Assembly (NCBI GenBank): GCA_022565655.1
Contig: JAIUMG010000050.1
Location: 1 to 13,709 of the forward strand
DNA from: Alkalimonas sp.
Lineage (GTDB): Bacteria; Pseudomonadota; Gammaproteobacteria; Enterobacterales; Alteromonadaceae
Direction of reading: 5' to 3'
Length of the DNA: 13,709 bases
The notes beneath the pieces are model-generated. The model made no database searches. It had not been told where the DNA came from and was given only the letters and a program-made list of their open reading frames with translations. A program made the translations under genes and the position numbers. Positions 6,254 to 13,709 of this stretch are shown here, one piece after another. Positions within the stretch are counted from its first letter, which is position 1. The number at the start of each line of letters is the position of its first letter.

Positions 6254-9127
6254 ATGCAAGTGAAAATTAAACGATTAATAGTGTGCTTAGCCCTGGCCGG
6301 GCTGGGAACACAAGTGGCAGCAGAAGAGTCTGTTGCTCTAAGCACTGATGAGGCCACCGAAACGATTGAGCGTATTCGGGTAACCGGTTCCAGCATTAAA
6401 CGAACCACCTTGGAAGGTGACCTTCCTATCACTGTTTTTACTCGGGATGAAATTAATGCTGCCGGGATAACCTCAGGTGAGCAGCTGTTGATGCAATTGA
6501 ATATTGCAGGTAACGGTGTGGATAACATGGCCAGTAATGAAGGGATCAGCACAGCCGATAACCGGGCTAATCACGGTAATTCTGGTGCCAACTTGCGTGG
6601 TCAGGGCTCTGATGCAACCCTGGTGTTGCTGAATGGCCGCCGCTTGGCGCCTCATGGCCTAAAAGGGCGGAGTGTAGATTTGAACTCCATTCCATTTGCT
6701 GCGTTGGACCGGGTCGAAATTTTGCGCGATGGGGCCTCTGCCGTGTACGGTACGGATGCAATTGGTGGTGTTATTAACTTTATTACTCGTCGTGATTACA
6801 CCGGTGCTCAGGTGTCTGGTTTTGCTGATATTACTGAAGCCGGTGCCGGTCATATTTATCGAGCGAATGCCTTGTTTGGTCTTGGTGATTTTGACAGTGA
6901 TGGCTGGAATGCCTTTGCAACCATTACGGCAAAGCGCAATTTAGGTATTCGTGGTACCCAGCGTGATTTTACGAACTCCTTCCAGGAAGCTCGTGGCTTA
7001 TCGCCAGATACCCGTGGTACTCCTTTTGCCACTATCTTTGCTGTTGGTAATGAGAACTTTCCTAGTTTGATGGGGGCTGGCGTCGTCGATCCCAACCCGA
7101 CGAATGATGCTGAGCGAATGGCTGCTGTAAATATCTTAGCTTTACCCGGTGCTGACGGCTGTGAAGCGGGTGGTGATTTTATGGGTCGCTTCGACCCAAA
7201 CTTATACCCTTGGTCTCCGCCGTCTAAGTATGCTTGTGCCTGGGAGTATGGCCGTCACCGTATGCTGCAGTCGCCACTGGAGAGCTTGGACTTTGTTGGC
7301 CGGGTGTCTTTTAACTTAGGCGATAGCCATGAAATGTTCTTTGAACTTTCAGCTGCGCATGTTGACTCCAGAAAAAGCTTTGAGCACTACCAAGTCTCGT
7401 CGTCCCCAAACGCAACCAATCCAGCGATCATGGCTCCGCCTTCGACCTGGTATCCGAGTACGGGGGCTAACTATGACCGCATCTATAATGCGCTCGGTAA
7501 CTACTTTGGTTACGACGACCTGAATTATGGTGCGCCTATCGCGTATCGCTGGCGCTGCATTGAGTGTGGACCGCGGACCTTTGATACTGAAACCACCTCT
7601 TACCGTGCTCTGTTGGCATTCGAAGGCATGGTTGCTGACTACGATTACACAGTAGGGTTCTCGCGGTCAGAGAATACATCCAAAACCAAATTAGTGGATG
7701 GTTACTATTATTTGGATGAATTCCAGCAGCTACTTAGCAGTGCGACCCTGGATCCTTTTGTTCGCCAAGGCCAGCAATCGCAAGCAGCGCTTGATGGATT
7801 AGCTGCAGCATCTGCGGCTGGTGTGCAGTTGTATGATGGTACCACGACGTTGACACAAGTGGATGCAGTGATATCAGGCGATGTGAATTTAGAGTTGCCA
7901 GGCGGCTTTATTCAGGCGGCGGTAGGAACTGATTTACGTCGGGAAGAGTACCGTTTTAATGGTTCAGATTTGGAGCCAGGCAGAAGGGTGCCTTTGGCGC
8001 CTTTTGATGATCAGAATGCACTGGATAAAGTCAGCCGTAACATCAAAGCTGTATTTGCAGAAGTGTATGTTCCGCTGCTGGATAATCTGGATGTCACTTT
8101 GGCGGGTCGTTACGATCATTACAGTGGTTTTGGTAGCACAACCAACCCGAAAGTGTCGGTGAAGTATCAGCCGGTTGAGCAGGTTCTGTTTAGAGCTGCC
8201 TACAGTACTGGCTTTAAAGTGCCTAACTTCAACCAGCTGTTTGAAGGTGAGCGCTCGGAACCGATTACCGTCGACACCTGGTTTGACCCGGCAAGCTGTC
8301 CGGATGGTCAGGTCAGTGAGACCCCGGGGTGTGAGTCTATTCAGCCGAATCTGATCCGTGGCGGTAAAGTCGATTTGCAGCCTGAAGAGTCGGAGCAAAA
8401 GAGTATTGGTGTGGTGTTGGTGCCAACCGACAACTTTAATATCAGCGTGGATTGGTGGGAAATTGAGCGTACCGATACGATCCGTGTTGCAACGCAAAAC
8501 GTCTTGCTGGAAAACTATGAGTCGTTTCAGGATAACTTTGTGCGCAACGCCTCTGGTGAGATTACCGCGATTGATGCTCGCTTTATCAACTCGGGTGGAA
8601 CACTCACCCGGGGGATTGAAGTGGATGCCAACCTGACCGGTGAGTTAGCGGGTGGTAGCTGGCGCCTGCGCTTAAATGGTAATTACCTGCAGAGCTTTAA
8701 GACCAAAGCGCTTGACACACTGCCCTACAGCGAAAATCTGGTTGGCCAGTTTGTCTACAACAACAACCTGCCAATTAAGTGGAAGCATACGCTGAACTTC
8801 TCTTATACACATGGCGACTTTATGCATAGCCTGACCCAGATCTATCGTCATGGTTATGACAGTGCTGTTTTCGCCCGTATTGCCAGTGGGGTTCACAATC
8901 CACCACAGTGGGATCCTAAGGTCAGTAGTTACACGACGTATAACTACAGTATGACGTACAATGGGTTTGAAAATACATTGATTACCTTTGGTATCAAGAA
9001 CCTGTTTGACCAGGATCCGCCGTTTTCGTCGCATAATATGGATTCAGCGGCTGGCTCGGCTTGGGAGCCACGTGTAGCCGATCCTCGTGGGCGGGCGTTC
9101 ACGCTGTTGATGGAATACACGTTCTAA
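6254..9127 (+). CDS. TonB-dependent outer-membrane receptor, ligand unknown
   Basis: An outer-membrane active transporter of 957 residues driven by TonB-ExbB-ExbD. A signal peptide covers residues 1-23 (VAA-EES). A TonB-box-like segment (ETIERIRVTGSS, about 36-47) is followed by the plug domain (about 55-180), with LRGQGSDATLVLLNGRR and VEILRDGASAVYGTDAIGGVIN. The barrel runs to a terminal Phe (LLMEYTF). Six cysteines occur as three close pairs (303/328, 435/438, 682/693) in probable surface loops, likely disulfides. The plug resembles the large, poorly characterised receptor group of gammaproteobacteria more than classical siderophore or B12 receptors. No Fur box is evident. AGGAG (6247-6251) is only 2 bases from the ATG at 6254 but 8 bases from GTG 6260, so the true start may be two codons later. 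It is a single-gene unit with its own terminator. Neighbouring peptidase and dipeptide genes suggest a peptide or murein-fragment ligand, by inference only. Confidence 0.94.
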   Translation: MQVKIKRLIVCLALAGLGTQVAAEESVALSTDEATETIERIRVTGSSIKRTTLEGDLPITVFTRDEINAAGITSGEQLLMQLNIAGNGVDNMASNEGISTADNRANHGNSGANLRGQGSDATLVLLNGRRLAPHGLKGRSVDLNSIPFAALDRVEILRDGASAVYGTDAIGGVINFITRRDYTGAQVSGFADITEAGAGHIYRANALFGLGDFDSDGWNAFATITAKRNLGIRGTQRDFTNSFQEARGLSPDTRGTPFATIFAVGNENFPSLMGAGVVDPNPTNDAERMAAVNILALPGADGCEAGGDFMGRFDPNLYPWSPPSKYACAWEYGRHRMLQSPLESLDFVGRVSFNLGDSHEMFFELSAAHVDSRKSFEHYQVSSSPNATNPAIMAPPSTWYPSTGANYDRIYNALGNYFGYDDLNYGAPIAYRWRCIECGPRTFDTETTSYRALLAFEGMVADYDYTVGFSRSENTSKTKLVDGYYYLDEFQQLLSSATLDPFVRQGQQSQAALDGLAAASAAGVQLYDGTTTLTQVDAVISGDVNLELPGGFIQAAVGTDLRREEYRFNGSDLEPGRRVPLAPFDDQNALDKVSRNIKAVFAEVYVPLLDNLDVTLAGRYDHYSGFGSTTNPKVSVKYQPVEQVLFRAAYSTGFKVPNFNQLFEGERSEPITVDTWFDPASCPDGQVSETPGCESIQPNLIRGGKVDLQPEESEQKSIGVVLVPTDNFNISVDWWEIERTDTIRVATQNVLLENYESFQDNFVRNASGEITAIDARFINSGGTLTRGIEVDANLTGELAGGSWRLRLNGNYLQSFKTKALDTLPYSENLVGQFVYNNNLPIKWKHTLNFSYTHGDFMHSLTQIYRHGYDSAVFARIASGVHNPPQWDPKVSSYTTYNYSMTYNGFENTLITFGIKNLFDQDPPFSSHNMDSAAGSAWEPRVADPRGRAFTLLMEYTF

Positions 9128-9145
9128 CGACCTCTTGATTGTCAT

Positions 9146-9177
9146 AAAACCGCAGCCCTCATGCTGCGGTTTTTTTT
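9146..9177 (+). terminator. Rho-independent terminator of the TonB receptor gene
   Basis: CCGCAGC (9150-9156), a 6-base loop CCTCAT and GCTGCGG (9163-9169) form a 7-bp GC-rich stem. It is extended by flanking A/T pairs and followed by T8 (9170-9177). It starts about 20 bases after the receptor stop codon. Confidence 0.92.
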
Positions 9178-9207
9178 GAGGCAAATTGCGCAACTTTTTT
9201 CTGGCAT

Positions 9208-9237
9208 AAAAAAACGGTGAGCGCAAGGCTCACCGTT
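9208..9237 (-). terminator. Rho-independent terminator of the DUF819-epimerase unit
   Basis: On the minus strand AACGGTGAGC pairs perfectly with GCTCACCGTT (10 bp, 5-base loop; plus-strand arms 9213-9222 and 9228-9237). A T7 tract follows (9214-9208, partly shared with the stem). A second hairpin, GACGGC/GCCGTC (9243-9263), overlaps the epimerase stop codon just before it. Confidence 0.92.
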
Positions 9238-9261
9238 GGGGTGACGGCAGGGAGAACGCCG

Positions 9262-10356
9262 TCAGGGCAACATCACGACATCCTTAATACTTTGGATGCC
9301 TAAACCGGGTGCATCGTTGATGCTGATATCCGCACCATTGAAATTAACGCTACCAACCACTGGGTCAAAGGCGCAAAGCGATGGGCCATCTAAATCCACC
9401 TTGGTGATTACATCGGATTTAGCAACGGCCAGATGCACAGCGGCTGAGACACTGATACTGGTTTCCAGCATGCAGCCAATCATGCATTGCATGTCGTAAA
9501 ACGAGCAAATATCGGCAATTTTAATGGCATTGGAAATGCCACCGGTTTTCATCAGTTTAATATTGATGATATCGGCGGCCCGCATTTTAATCAGATCGAT
9601 CACTTCGCGTGGGCTGAACGTCGCTTCATCAGCCATCACCGGGGTGTGTACTCTATCGGTCACGTATTTTAAGCCATCAATATCCAGAGCTTTCACCGGT
9701 TGCTCAACCAACTCCAGCCGAACACCTGCGTCTTCCAGCTTGTGCAGTGCATAGACGGCTTCTTTCGCGGTCCAGCCCTGGTTGGCATCGAGCCGGATCA
9801 AGGCGCGACCTTCTACCGCTGCATAAATGGCTTTCACTCGCTCGATATCGACGCCGATATCTTTGCCTACTTTGACTTTCAGGGTTTCAAAACCACGATC
9901 CACAGCGTCCAGTGAGTCGGCCACCATTTTGTCAATGTAATCGACACTGATGGTCAGATCGGTGGTGAGTTTAGGCACGCCACCACCAAGCATTTTGTAA
10001 AGCGGTGCTTTGTAAAGCTGGGCAAATAAATCATAGACTGCAATTTCTATCGCGGCCTTGGCGCTGTAGTTCTTCATGATGCAGTTTTGGATGGTGCGGG
10101 TCACGTGGTTCAGGTCCGAGATATCCAGGCCAATCAGTTTTGGCTTGATCACGGTGCGGATCGCTTCAATGATCGAGCCATGAATATCCCCCGTGATCAC
10201 CGCCGTGGCAGGGGCTTCACCATAGCCTATATGGCCGGTGTCGGTTTCAATCATCACAATGACATCTTCAATCTCATGGACCGTTCGAAGCGCCGTTTTA
10301 AATGGCGTCTTCAGTGGTACTTTCACCATACCCAAACGGATATCAGTTATTTTCAT
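9262..10356 (-). CDS. Dipeptide epimerase, probable L-Ala-D/L-Glu epimerase (enolase superfamily)
   Basis: It inverts the alpha-carbon of the second residue of a dipeptide. The best-known members convert murein-derived L-Ala-D-Glu to L-Ala-L-Glu in the cytoplasm, so that it can be hydrolysed and used. The protein has 364 residues, with a capping domain and then a Mg-dependent TIM barrel. Numbered from the ATG at 10356, the acid/base pair is Lys160/Lys162 (KVKVG) and Lys267 (NIKLMKTGG). The metal ligands are Asp190 (DANQGW), Glu218 (EQP) and Asp243 (ADE). A DLD motif at 321-323 fits the DxD that binds the dipeptide amino group. Arg24 matches, from memory, the Bacillus residue contacting the Glu side chain. 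GAGG 6 bases before this ATG decides the start; an upstream in-frame TTG (10374) is rejected. It is the second gene after DUF819, with a 63-base gap. Confidence 0.9.
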   Translation of the reverse strand: MKITDIRLGMVKVPLKTPFKTALRTVHEIEDVIVMIETDTGHIGYGEAPATAVITGDIHGSIIEAIRTVIKPKLIGLDISDLNHVTRTIQNCIMKNYSAKAAIEIAVYDLFAQLYKAPLYKMLGGGVPKLTTDLTISVDYIDKMVADSLDAVDRGFETLKVKVGKDIGVDIERVKAIYAAVEGRALIRLDANQGWTAKEAVYALHKLEDAGVRLELVEQPVKALDIDGLKYVTDRVHTPVMADEATFSPREVIDLIKMRAADIINIKLMKTGGISNAIKIADICSFYDMQCMIGCMLETSISVSAAVHLAVAKSDVITKVDLDGPSLCAFDPVVGSVNFNGADISINDAPGLGIQSIKDVVMLP

Positions 10357-10405
10357 CTGTAACCTCAAAAGCAAGCAACCAATCGCTTATTACATCACTA
10401 CTATA

Positions 10406-10430
10406 GGTTGAGTCTGACGTCAGGCCAACC
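10406..10430 (-). other. Stem-loop at the DUF819/epimerase junction
   Basis: A perfect palindrome, CTGACGTCAG (10414-10423), overlaps the DUF819 stop codon. It is flanked by GGTTG and CAACC arms (10406-10410, 10426-10430), separated by a small internal loop. No T-run follows, so it would not terminate transcription. It could be an mRNA processing or stability element that sets relative expression of the two genes. Confidence 0.3.
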
Positions 10431-11577
10431 ACGATAATATTTTTCCTACCAGTAAACCGCCAGCGGTGCCGACCACATAACCGAGCATGGCCATCAGCAC
10501 ACCAACCGGGATCAAGGCTTTGGAATAGGCGGCTGCCAGAATAGGTGCTGACGCGACGCCGCCAATATTCGCCAGTGAGGCAACCCCGCAGGTGAATAGA
10601 TCCAGCTTAAATACCTTGGCGACCAATGCCATCAGCACGCCGTGAATGCACAAAATCATCAAGCCAGCCGTTACATAAATGGGGGCTTTGGCTAAATCGG
10701 CAAAATCTGCTCTGGATGCAATCAACGCAATGATGATTAATAGCATAATTTGCGATAACTCGACCGAGCCAGCCATCTTGCCAACGCGAGTCATGGCCGC
10801 TAGTACGCCGAGTAAGGTAACCAGTAAGATGGTCCAGGTCATGGTGGTTAAAAATGTGGTGGTGGGTAGCCAGCCTGCTATCGCCTGGCTGACTGCCGAA
10901 ACCAGCAAGCTGGCACTTAGCAGTACCAGTAAATCGATTTGAGTCACTGGTTTTTCAGTGGCCTGGCTGGCCAGGCGCTGTCCTGTTTTTTCCAGTAAAC
11001 TGCTGTCGGCTTTGGTCCAGCCATTAAATTTGGCGGCATAAGGCACCAGAGCCAGCAGAATCATCACCCACAGCGCATAGTCGATGGAGTCCATCAACAG
11101 GGTGTAGCCCATGCGGCTATCCGGTACATTCAAGGCCGATTGAATGGCGGCCATATTGCCAGTACCACCCATCCAGCTACCCGATAAGACAGCGAAGGTC
11201 TGCCAGGCATCGCTGTCGAGCCAGCGGTTAAACAGAGCAAAGGTGATAATAAAGCCAAGCATAATGGTGACCACGGCAGTAAAAAAGGCCCCCAACATGC
11301 GGGGACCAAGGTGGGCAATCGCTCGTAAATCACTTTTCAGTAACATCAGGAAAATCATGGCGGGTAGCAGATTATTCCGCACCACCAGGTAGGTCTGGCT
11401 GATACTCTCTGTTTGCTGCCAAAGCCCAAAGCTCGATGCCAGCATCACGCTGAAGTACAACAGCACTATTCCTGGCAAGATAGTAAACAGGCGCCAGCCA
11501 CTGTGCTTTTCCAATAAAGCCAGCGCTGCGGCAAAGCAGAGCAGTACAGTCAGAAATAAAAAACCATCGGTAATCAT
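10420..11577 (-). CDS. DUF819 family integral membrane protein, putative transporter
   Basis: A 385-residue polytopic inner-membrane protein with about ten hydrophobic segments. Two glycine-rich motifs typical of the DUF819 (YjcL-like) family are present: GSWMGGTGNMAA at residues 133-144 and ANIGGVASAP at 336-345. Their similar nature, about 200 residues apart, suggests two related halves, as in many secondary transporters. No family member is firmly characterised, to my knowledge. Its position as first gene of a unit with a dipeptide epimerase suggests that it carries the dipeptide substrate or product; this is inference. The loop at about 185-212 (WTKADSSLLEKTGQRLASQ) is the main polar cytoplasmic or periplasmic segment. 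No clear Shine-Dalgarno precedes the ATG at 11577, and no better start is nearby. A divergent GH3 gene begins 257 bases away. Confidence 0.88.
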   Translation of the reverse strand: MITDGFLFLTVLLCFAAALALLEKHSGWRLFTILPGIVLLYFSVMLASSFGLWQQTESISQTYLVVRNNLLPAMIFLMLLKSDLRAIAHLGPRMLGAFFTAVVTIMLGFIITFALFNRWLDSDAWQTFAVLSGSWMGGTGNMAAIQSALNVPDSRMGYTLLMDSIDYALWVMILLALVPYAAKFNGWTKADSSLLEKTGQRLASQATEKPVTQIDLLVLLSASLLVSAVSQAIAGWLPTTTFLTTMTWTILLVTLLGVLAAMTRVGKMAGSVELSQIMLLIIIALIASRADFADLAKAPIYVTAGLMILCIHGVLMALVAKVFKLDLFTCGVASLANIGGVASAPILAAAYSKALIPVGVLMAMLGYVVGTAGGLLVGKILSWLA

Positions 11578-11700
11578 GGAGAATCAGCACCATCTGTAAT
11601 TAAATATTCTTTAATGGTTAAGACACTAGCATAAATTATTCCGATGGGAAATCTTTTTGCCGGATAAATCGGCAGCAAAGATAGATTGATGTAGCAGAAG

Positions 11701-11730
11701 CATCGCTGTCACGAACGCTATCAAGCGATG
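11701..11730. promoter_or_regulatory. Inverted repeat in the divergent intergenic region
   Basis: CATCGCT (11701-11707) and AGCGATG (11724-11730) are exact 7-bp arms separated by 16 bases. They lie between the divergent DUF819 and GH3 genes, upstream of the putative GH3 promoter. The arms are two helical turns apart (23-base spacing), compatible with a dimeric regulator that could act on both directions. The rest of this 257-base gap is AT-rich, without convincing coding potential. Confidence 0.3.
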
Positions 11731-11780
11731 GTAGGTTGGAATAAAAAATTCCTTTCATTTTCCAATTGAGAATAATTTAG

Positions 11781-11809
11781 TTGTTCAGCTTGGGGCTGTT
11801 TGTTATGGT
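11781..11809 (+). promoter_or_regulatory. Putative extended -10 promoter of the GH3 gene
   Basis: TTGTTC (11781-11786), a 17-base spacer and TATGGT (11804-11809) preceded by TGT form an extended -10 promoter, ending about 25 bases before the GH3 ATG. The short leader has no clear Shine-Dalgarno. Confidence 0.3.
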
Positions 11810-11834
11810 AGTGTCACTTTTTCGTTGAACTGCG

Positions 11835-13709
11835 ATGGTTATGAAAACAAGTCTGTTTACGCTCAGCAGCAGCTGGCATAAAAAAAGTGTACTGCATTTT
11901 AGTTGGATTGCTACTATAGCGCTGTTGATTATTTATCTGGGGTGGCAAAGCGTGTCTGACGAACTGAGTCTGGAGCAAAAAATTGCGCAAAAACTAATGA
12001 TTGATGTGCGCTATTACTGTGAGCCGAGCAGATCCGAAGGCGCAGCAGAGCCTTGCAAATCAGCCGTGACCCGTTTGCCGGACGATTTGCATGCCCTGAT
12101 CAAAGAGACCAGTCTGGGCGGCGTTATTCTGTTTGCAGAAAATTTGCAAACCACCGAGCAAATGATCGATTTAACCCAGCAGTTGCAGGATGCAGCTTTG
12201 CAATCGGCTGCTGCCAGCCCATTATTTATCTCCATTGATCAGGAAGGCGGGCGAGTATTTCGTACCCCAAGAACGATCAGCACTGGTTTTGCTGGCAATA
12301 TGGCCATTGGGGCCACCTATGCCAGGCATGGGGTGCATTACGCCGCTGAAGTTGGCGCTGTGCTGGCCAGGGAGTTATCGGCACTGGGCATTAATACCAA
12401 CCATGCGCCCGTGATGGATGTAAACAGCAACCCAGACAATCCGGTCATTAACGTTCGTTCATTTGGTGAACAACCACAGATGGTTGCCGATTTATCCGTC
12501 GCGATGTTGCAACAGATGCAGCAAGCCGGTGTCATGGCAACGCTGAAACACTTCCCAGGCCATGGTGACACCCACCTAGACAGCCATTTGGCATTGCCAT
12601 TGGTCGATCACCCACGGCATTTGATTGAGCAGGTCGATCTGGCGCCTTTTCAATGGGCGATTGATCAGAGCAACCCGGCGATGATCATGACGGCACATAT
12701 TCAGTACCCGGCATTGGATGACAGCCAAGTGATCACCCGTGATGGCGAGGCCATTGTCAGGCCTGCCACCATGTCACGGGCGATCCTGACGGATTTACTT
12801 CGTGATCAAATGCACTTTGAAGGGGTGGTGATTACCGATGCGCTTGATATGGCGGCCATCAGTCATTATTTCGACCCGCTTGAGGCGGTGATCGAAACCT
12901 TTGCAGCTGGTGCTGATATCGCACTCATGCCGTACCCAATTCGCACCGCTGATGATATTAGCGCTTTTAAACGTTTGATTGCCGATATTGCGACTGCGGT
13001 CCGGCAGGGGCGTATCAGCCTGGATGAGCTGGAACAGTCGGTGGCACGCATTGCTGAGTTAAAGCAATCCTATCTGGCCGGTATCAAGGTGGTTGCTGAT
13101 CGCAGTGGCCTGTATCAACATGCCAGCTCAGTGCTGGCTCAGCCATCGCATCGTCAGTTGGAGCAAAGCCTGGCGACAGAGGCGGTTACCTTAGTGCAGG
13201 ACCAAGCCGGGTTGTTGCCACTGCAAACCAGTGACATCAAGCATGTGCACCTGATTGCCGCCACAGAGCTGCAAGCCGCCATGTTAAAGCAAGAGTTTGA
13301 CCAGCAATGGCCTGCGCTGCGACAAGGCAAGGTGCGCTGGACGCAATCGGTGTTCTCGAACTGGCAGCAGGCGGAAGCAGAGCAACTCAGCCAGCAGGCC
13401 GATTGGGTGATCCATGCCGGCTGGCAGCGACTGGCAAGCCTGGTCGATGCCGGGGGGATGGCGGATCAGGCCACTCAACAGCCCCCTGCCATGACCTACC
13501 AGGCAGCGATGCAAGCGAGCAAGCAAGTGCTTGGCGCGGCTAAAGCAGAACAGCGTCAGGTGTTGTTGCTGGGCTTTGGTACCCCTTATGAGCTTGAGCC
13601 ACTGTTGGCACTCAGTGATGTCGCTCTGCTGGCTTACCATCATGGTATTCATCGCGAAGCAGAACGCGAGGTGCTGGCTGGCCCCACCTACAGGGCGGTT
13701 GTGACGGCC
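11835..13709 (+). CDS. Membrane-anchored GH3 glycosidase, NagZ-like beta-N-acetylhexosaminidase, 3'-truncated
   Basis: The frame is open for 625 codons from ATG 11835 to the window end, so the C-terminus is missing. Residues 19-38 form one hydrophobic segment (signal anchor), placing the enzyme outside the cytoplasm. Cys62 and Cys74 nearby could form a disulfide. The GH3 N-domain shows IDQEGGRV (134-141), KHFPGHG (238-244) and DSH (249-251). The last is the Asp-His dyad of NagZ-type enzymes that serves as acid/base. The probable nucleophile is Asp335 in ITDALDM. Canonical NagZ is a cytosolic single domain of about 340 residues. Here about 200 further residues follow (from about 425), with a weak GH3 C-domain look. 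Likely substrates are GlcNAc-MurNAc or chitooligosaccharide ends. An alternative start is ATG 11841; neither has a Shine-Dalgarno. It diverges from the DUF819-epimerase unit. Confidence 0.9.
   Translation, partial: MVMKTSLFTLSSSWHKKSVLHFSWIATIALLIIYLGWQSVSDELSLEQKIAQKLMIDVRYYCEPSRSEGAAEPCKSAVTRLPDDLHALIKETSLGGVILFAENLQTTEQMIDLTQQLQDAALQSAAASPLFISIDQEGGRVFRTPRTISTGFAGNMAIGATYARHGVHYAAEVGAVLARELSALGINTNHAPVMDVNSNPDNPVINVRSFGEQPQMVADLSVAMLQQMQQAGVMATLKHFPGHGDTHLDSHLALPLVDHPRHLIEQVDLAPFQWAIDQSNPAMIMTAHIQYPALDDSQVITRDGEAIVRPATMSRAILTDLLRDQMHFEGVVITDALDMAAISHYFDPLEAVIETFAAGADIALMPYPIRTADDISAFKRLIADIATAVRQGRISLDELEQSVARIAELKQSYLAGIKVVADRSGLYQHASSVLAQPSHRQLEQSLATEAVTLVQDQAGLLPLQTSDIKHVHLIAATELQAAMLKQEFDQQWPALRQGKVRWTQSVFSNWQQAEAEQLSQQADWVIHAGWQRLASLVDAGGMADQATQQPPAMTYQAAMQASKQVLGAAKAEQRQVLLLGFGTPYELEPLLALSDVALLAYHHGIHREAEREVLAGPTYRAVVTA

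Noticed and set aside
7964..8497. A 177-codon minus-strand open frame inside the TonB receptor gene
   Set aside because: It lies wholly within the well-supported receptor frame, has no ribosome site or recognisable motifs, and is best explained as a shadow frame.
10357..10374. TTG start at 10374 for the dipeptide epimerase
   Set aside because: GAGG lies within that extension at 6 bases before ATG 10356. Numbering from 10356 also places the catalytic residues at the usual family positions.
13284..13652. Minus-strand and alternative-frame ORFs inside the GH3 gene
   Set aside because: The GH3 frame is continuous from 11835 to the window end with family motifs. The others have no supporting motif.
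1..13709. CRISPR array, tRNA genes, insertion sequence or defence system
   Set aside because: No regularly spaced repeats, cloverleaf-like sequences, transposase motifs or defence-type genes were seen on either strand by reading.

Overview
The window looks like chromosomal DNA of a Gram-negative gammaproteobacterium. Envelope genes dominate: an outer-membrane patatin/Omp85 protein, a TonB-dependent receptor and secreted hydrolases. The SOS-type operator before rmuC has the gammaproteobacterial form. Base composition is moderate. The gene types would fit an Alteromonadales- or Rheinheimera-like marine or aquatic bacterium, but that placement is a guess. I see no tRNA, rRNA, CRISPR array, transposon or integron, and no gene looks recently acquired.

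Layout. (1) 1-1607, + strand: the 3' part of a patatin-like phospholipase fused to a POTRA domain and a 16-strand-type outer-membrane barrel (PlpD-like). (2) 1674-3665, - strand: a secreted S9 prolyl-oligopeptidase-family peptidase, with a 59-residue two-helix membrane protein (3760-3939) upstream on the same strand. (3) 4147-5646, + strand: rmuC, preceded by a good sigma70-type promoter whose -10 is overlapped by a LexA-type box. (4) 5687-5890, - strand: a second small two-helix membrane protein. A hairpin plus T7 tract ends exactly where its Shine-Dalgarno begins. (5) 5924-6253: an AT-rich regulatory gap. (6) 6254-9127, + strand: a TonB-dependent receptor with its own terminator. (7) 9262-11577, - strand: a two-gene unit of DUF819 membrane protein then dipeptide epimerase, ended by a strong terminator. 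(8) 11835 to the window end, + strand: a membrane-anchored NagZ-like GH3 hydrolase, cut by the window edge and divergent from the DUF819 unit.

Possible joint function. The right half is consistent with cell-wall or peptide salvage. The GH3 enzyme has the NagZ-type catalytic loop. The epimerase carries the residue set of L-Ala-D/L-Glu epimerases, which act on the murein dipeptide L-Ala-D-Glu. DUF819 is a multi-pass membrane protein that could import the dipeptide. The TonB receptor and the S9 peptidase could add peptide uptake and trimming. Only the individual family assignments are well supported; the pathway is inferred from gene proximity.

The most interesting signals are the promoter/LexA architecture before rmuC, the attenuator-like leader of the 67-residue membrane protein, and the DUF819-epimerase-GH3 cluster. 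I found no clearly new multi-gene system.
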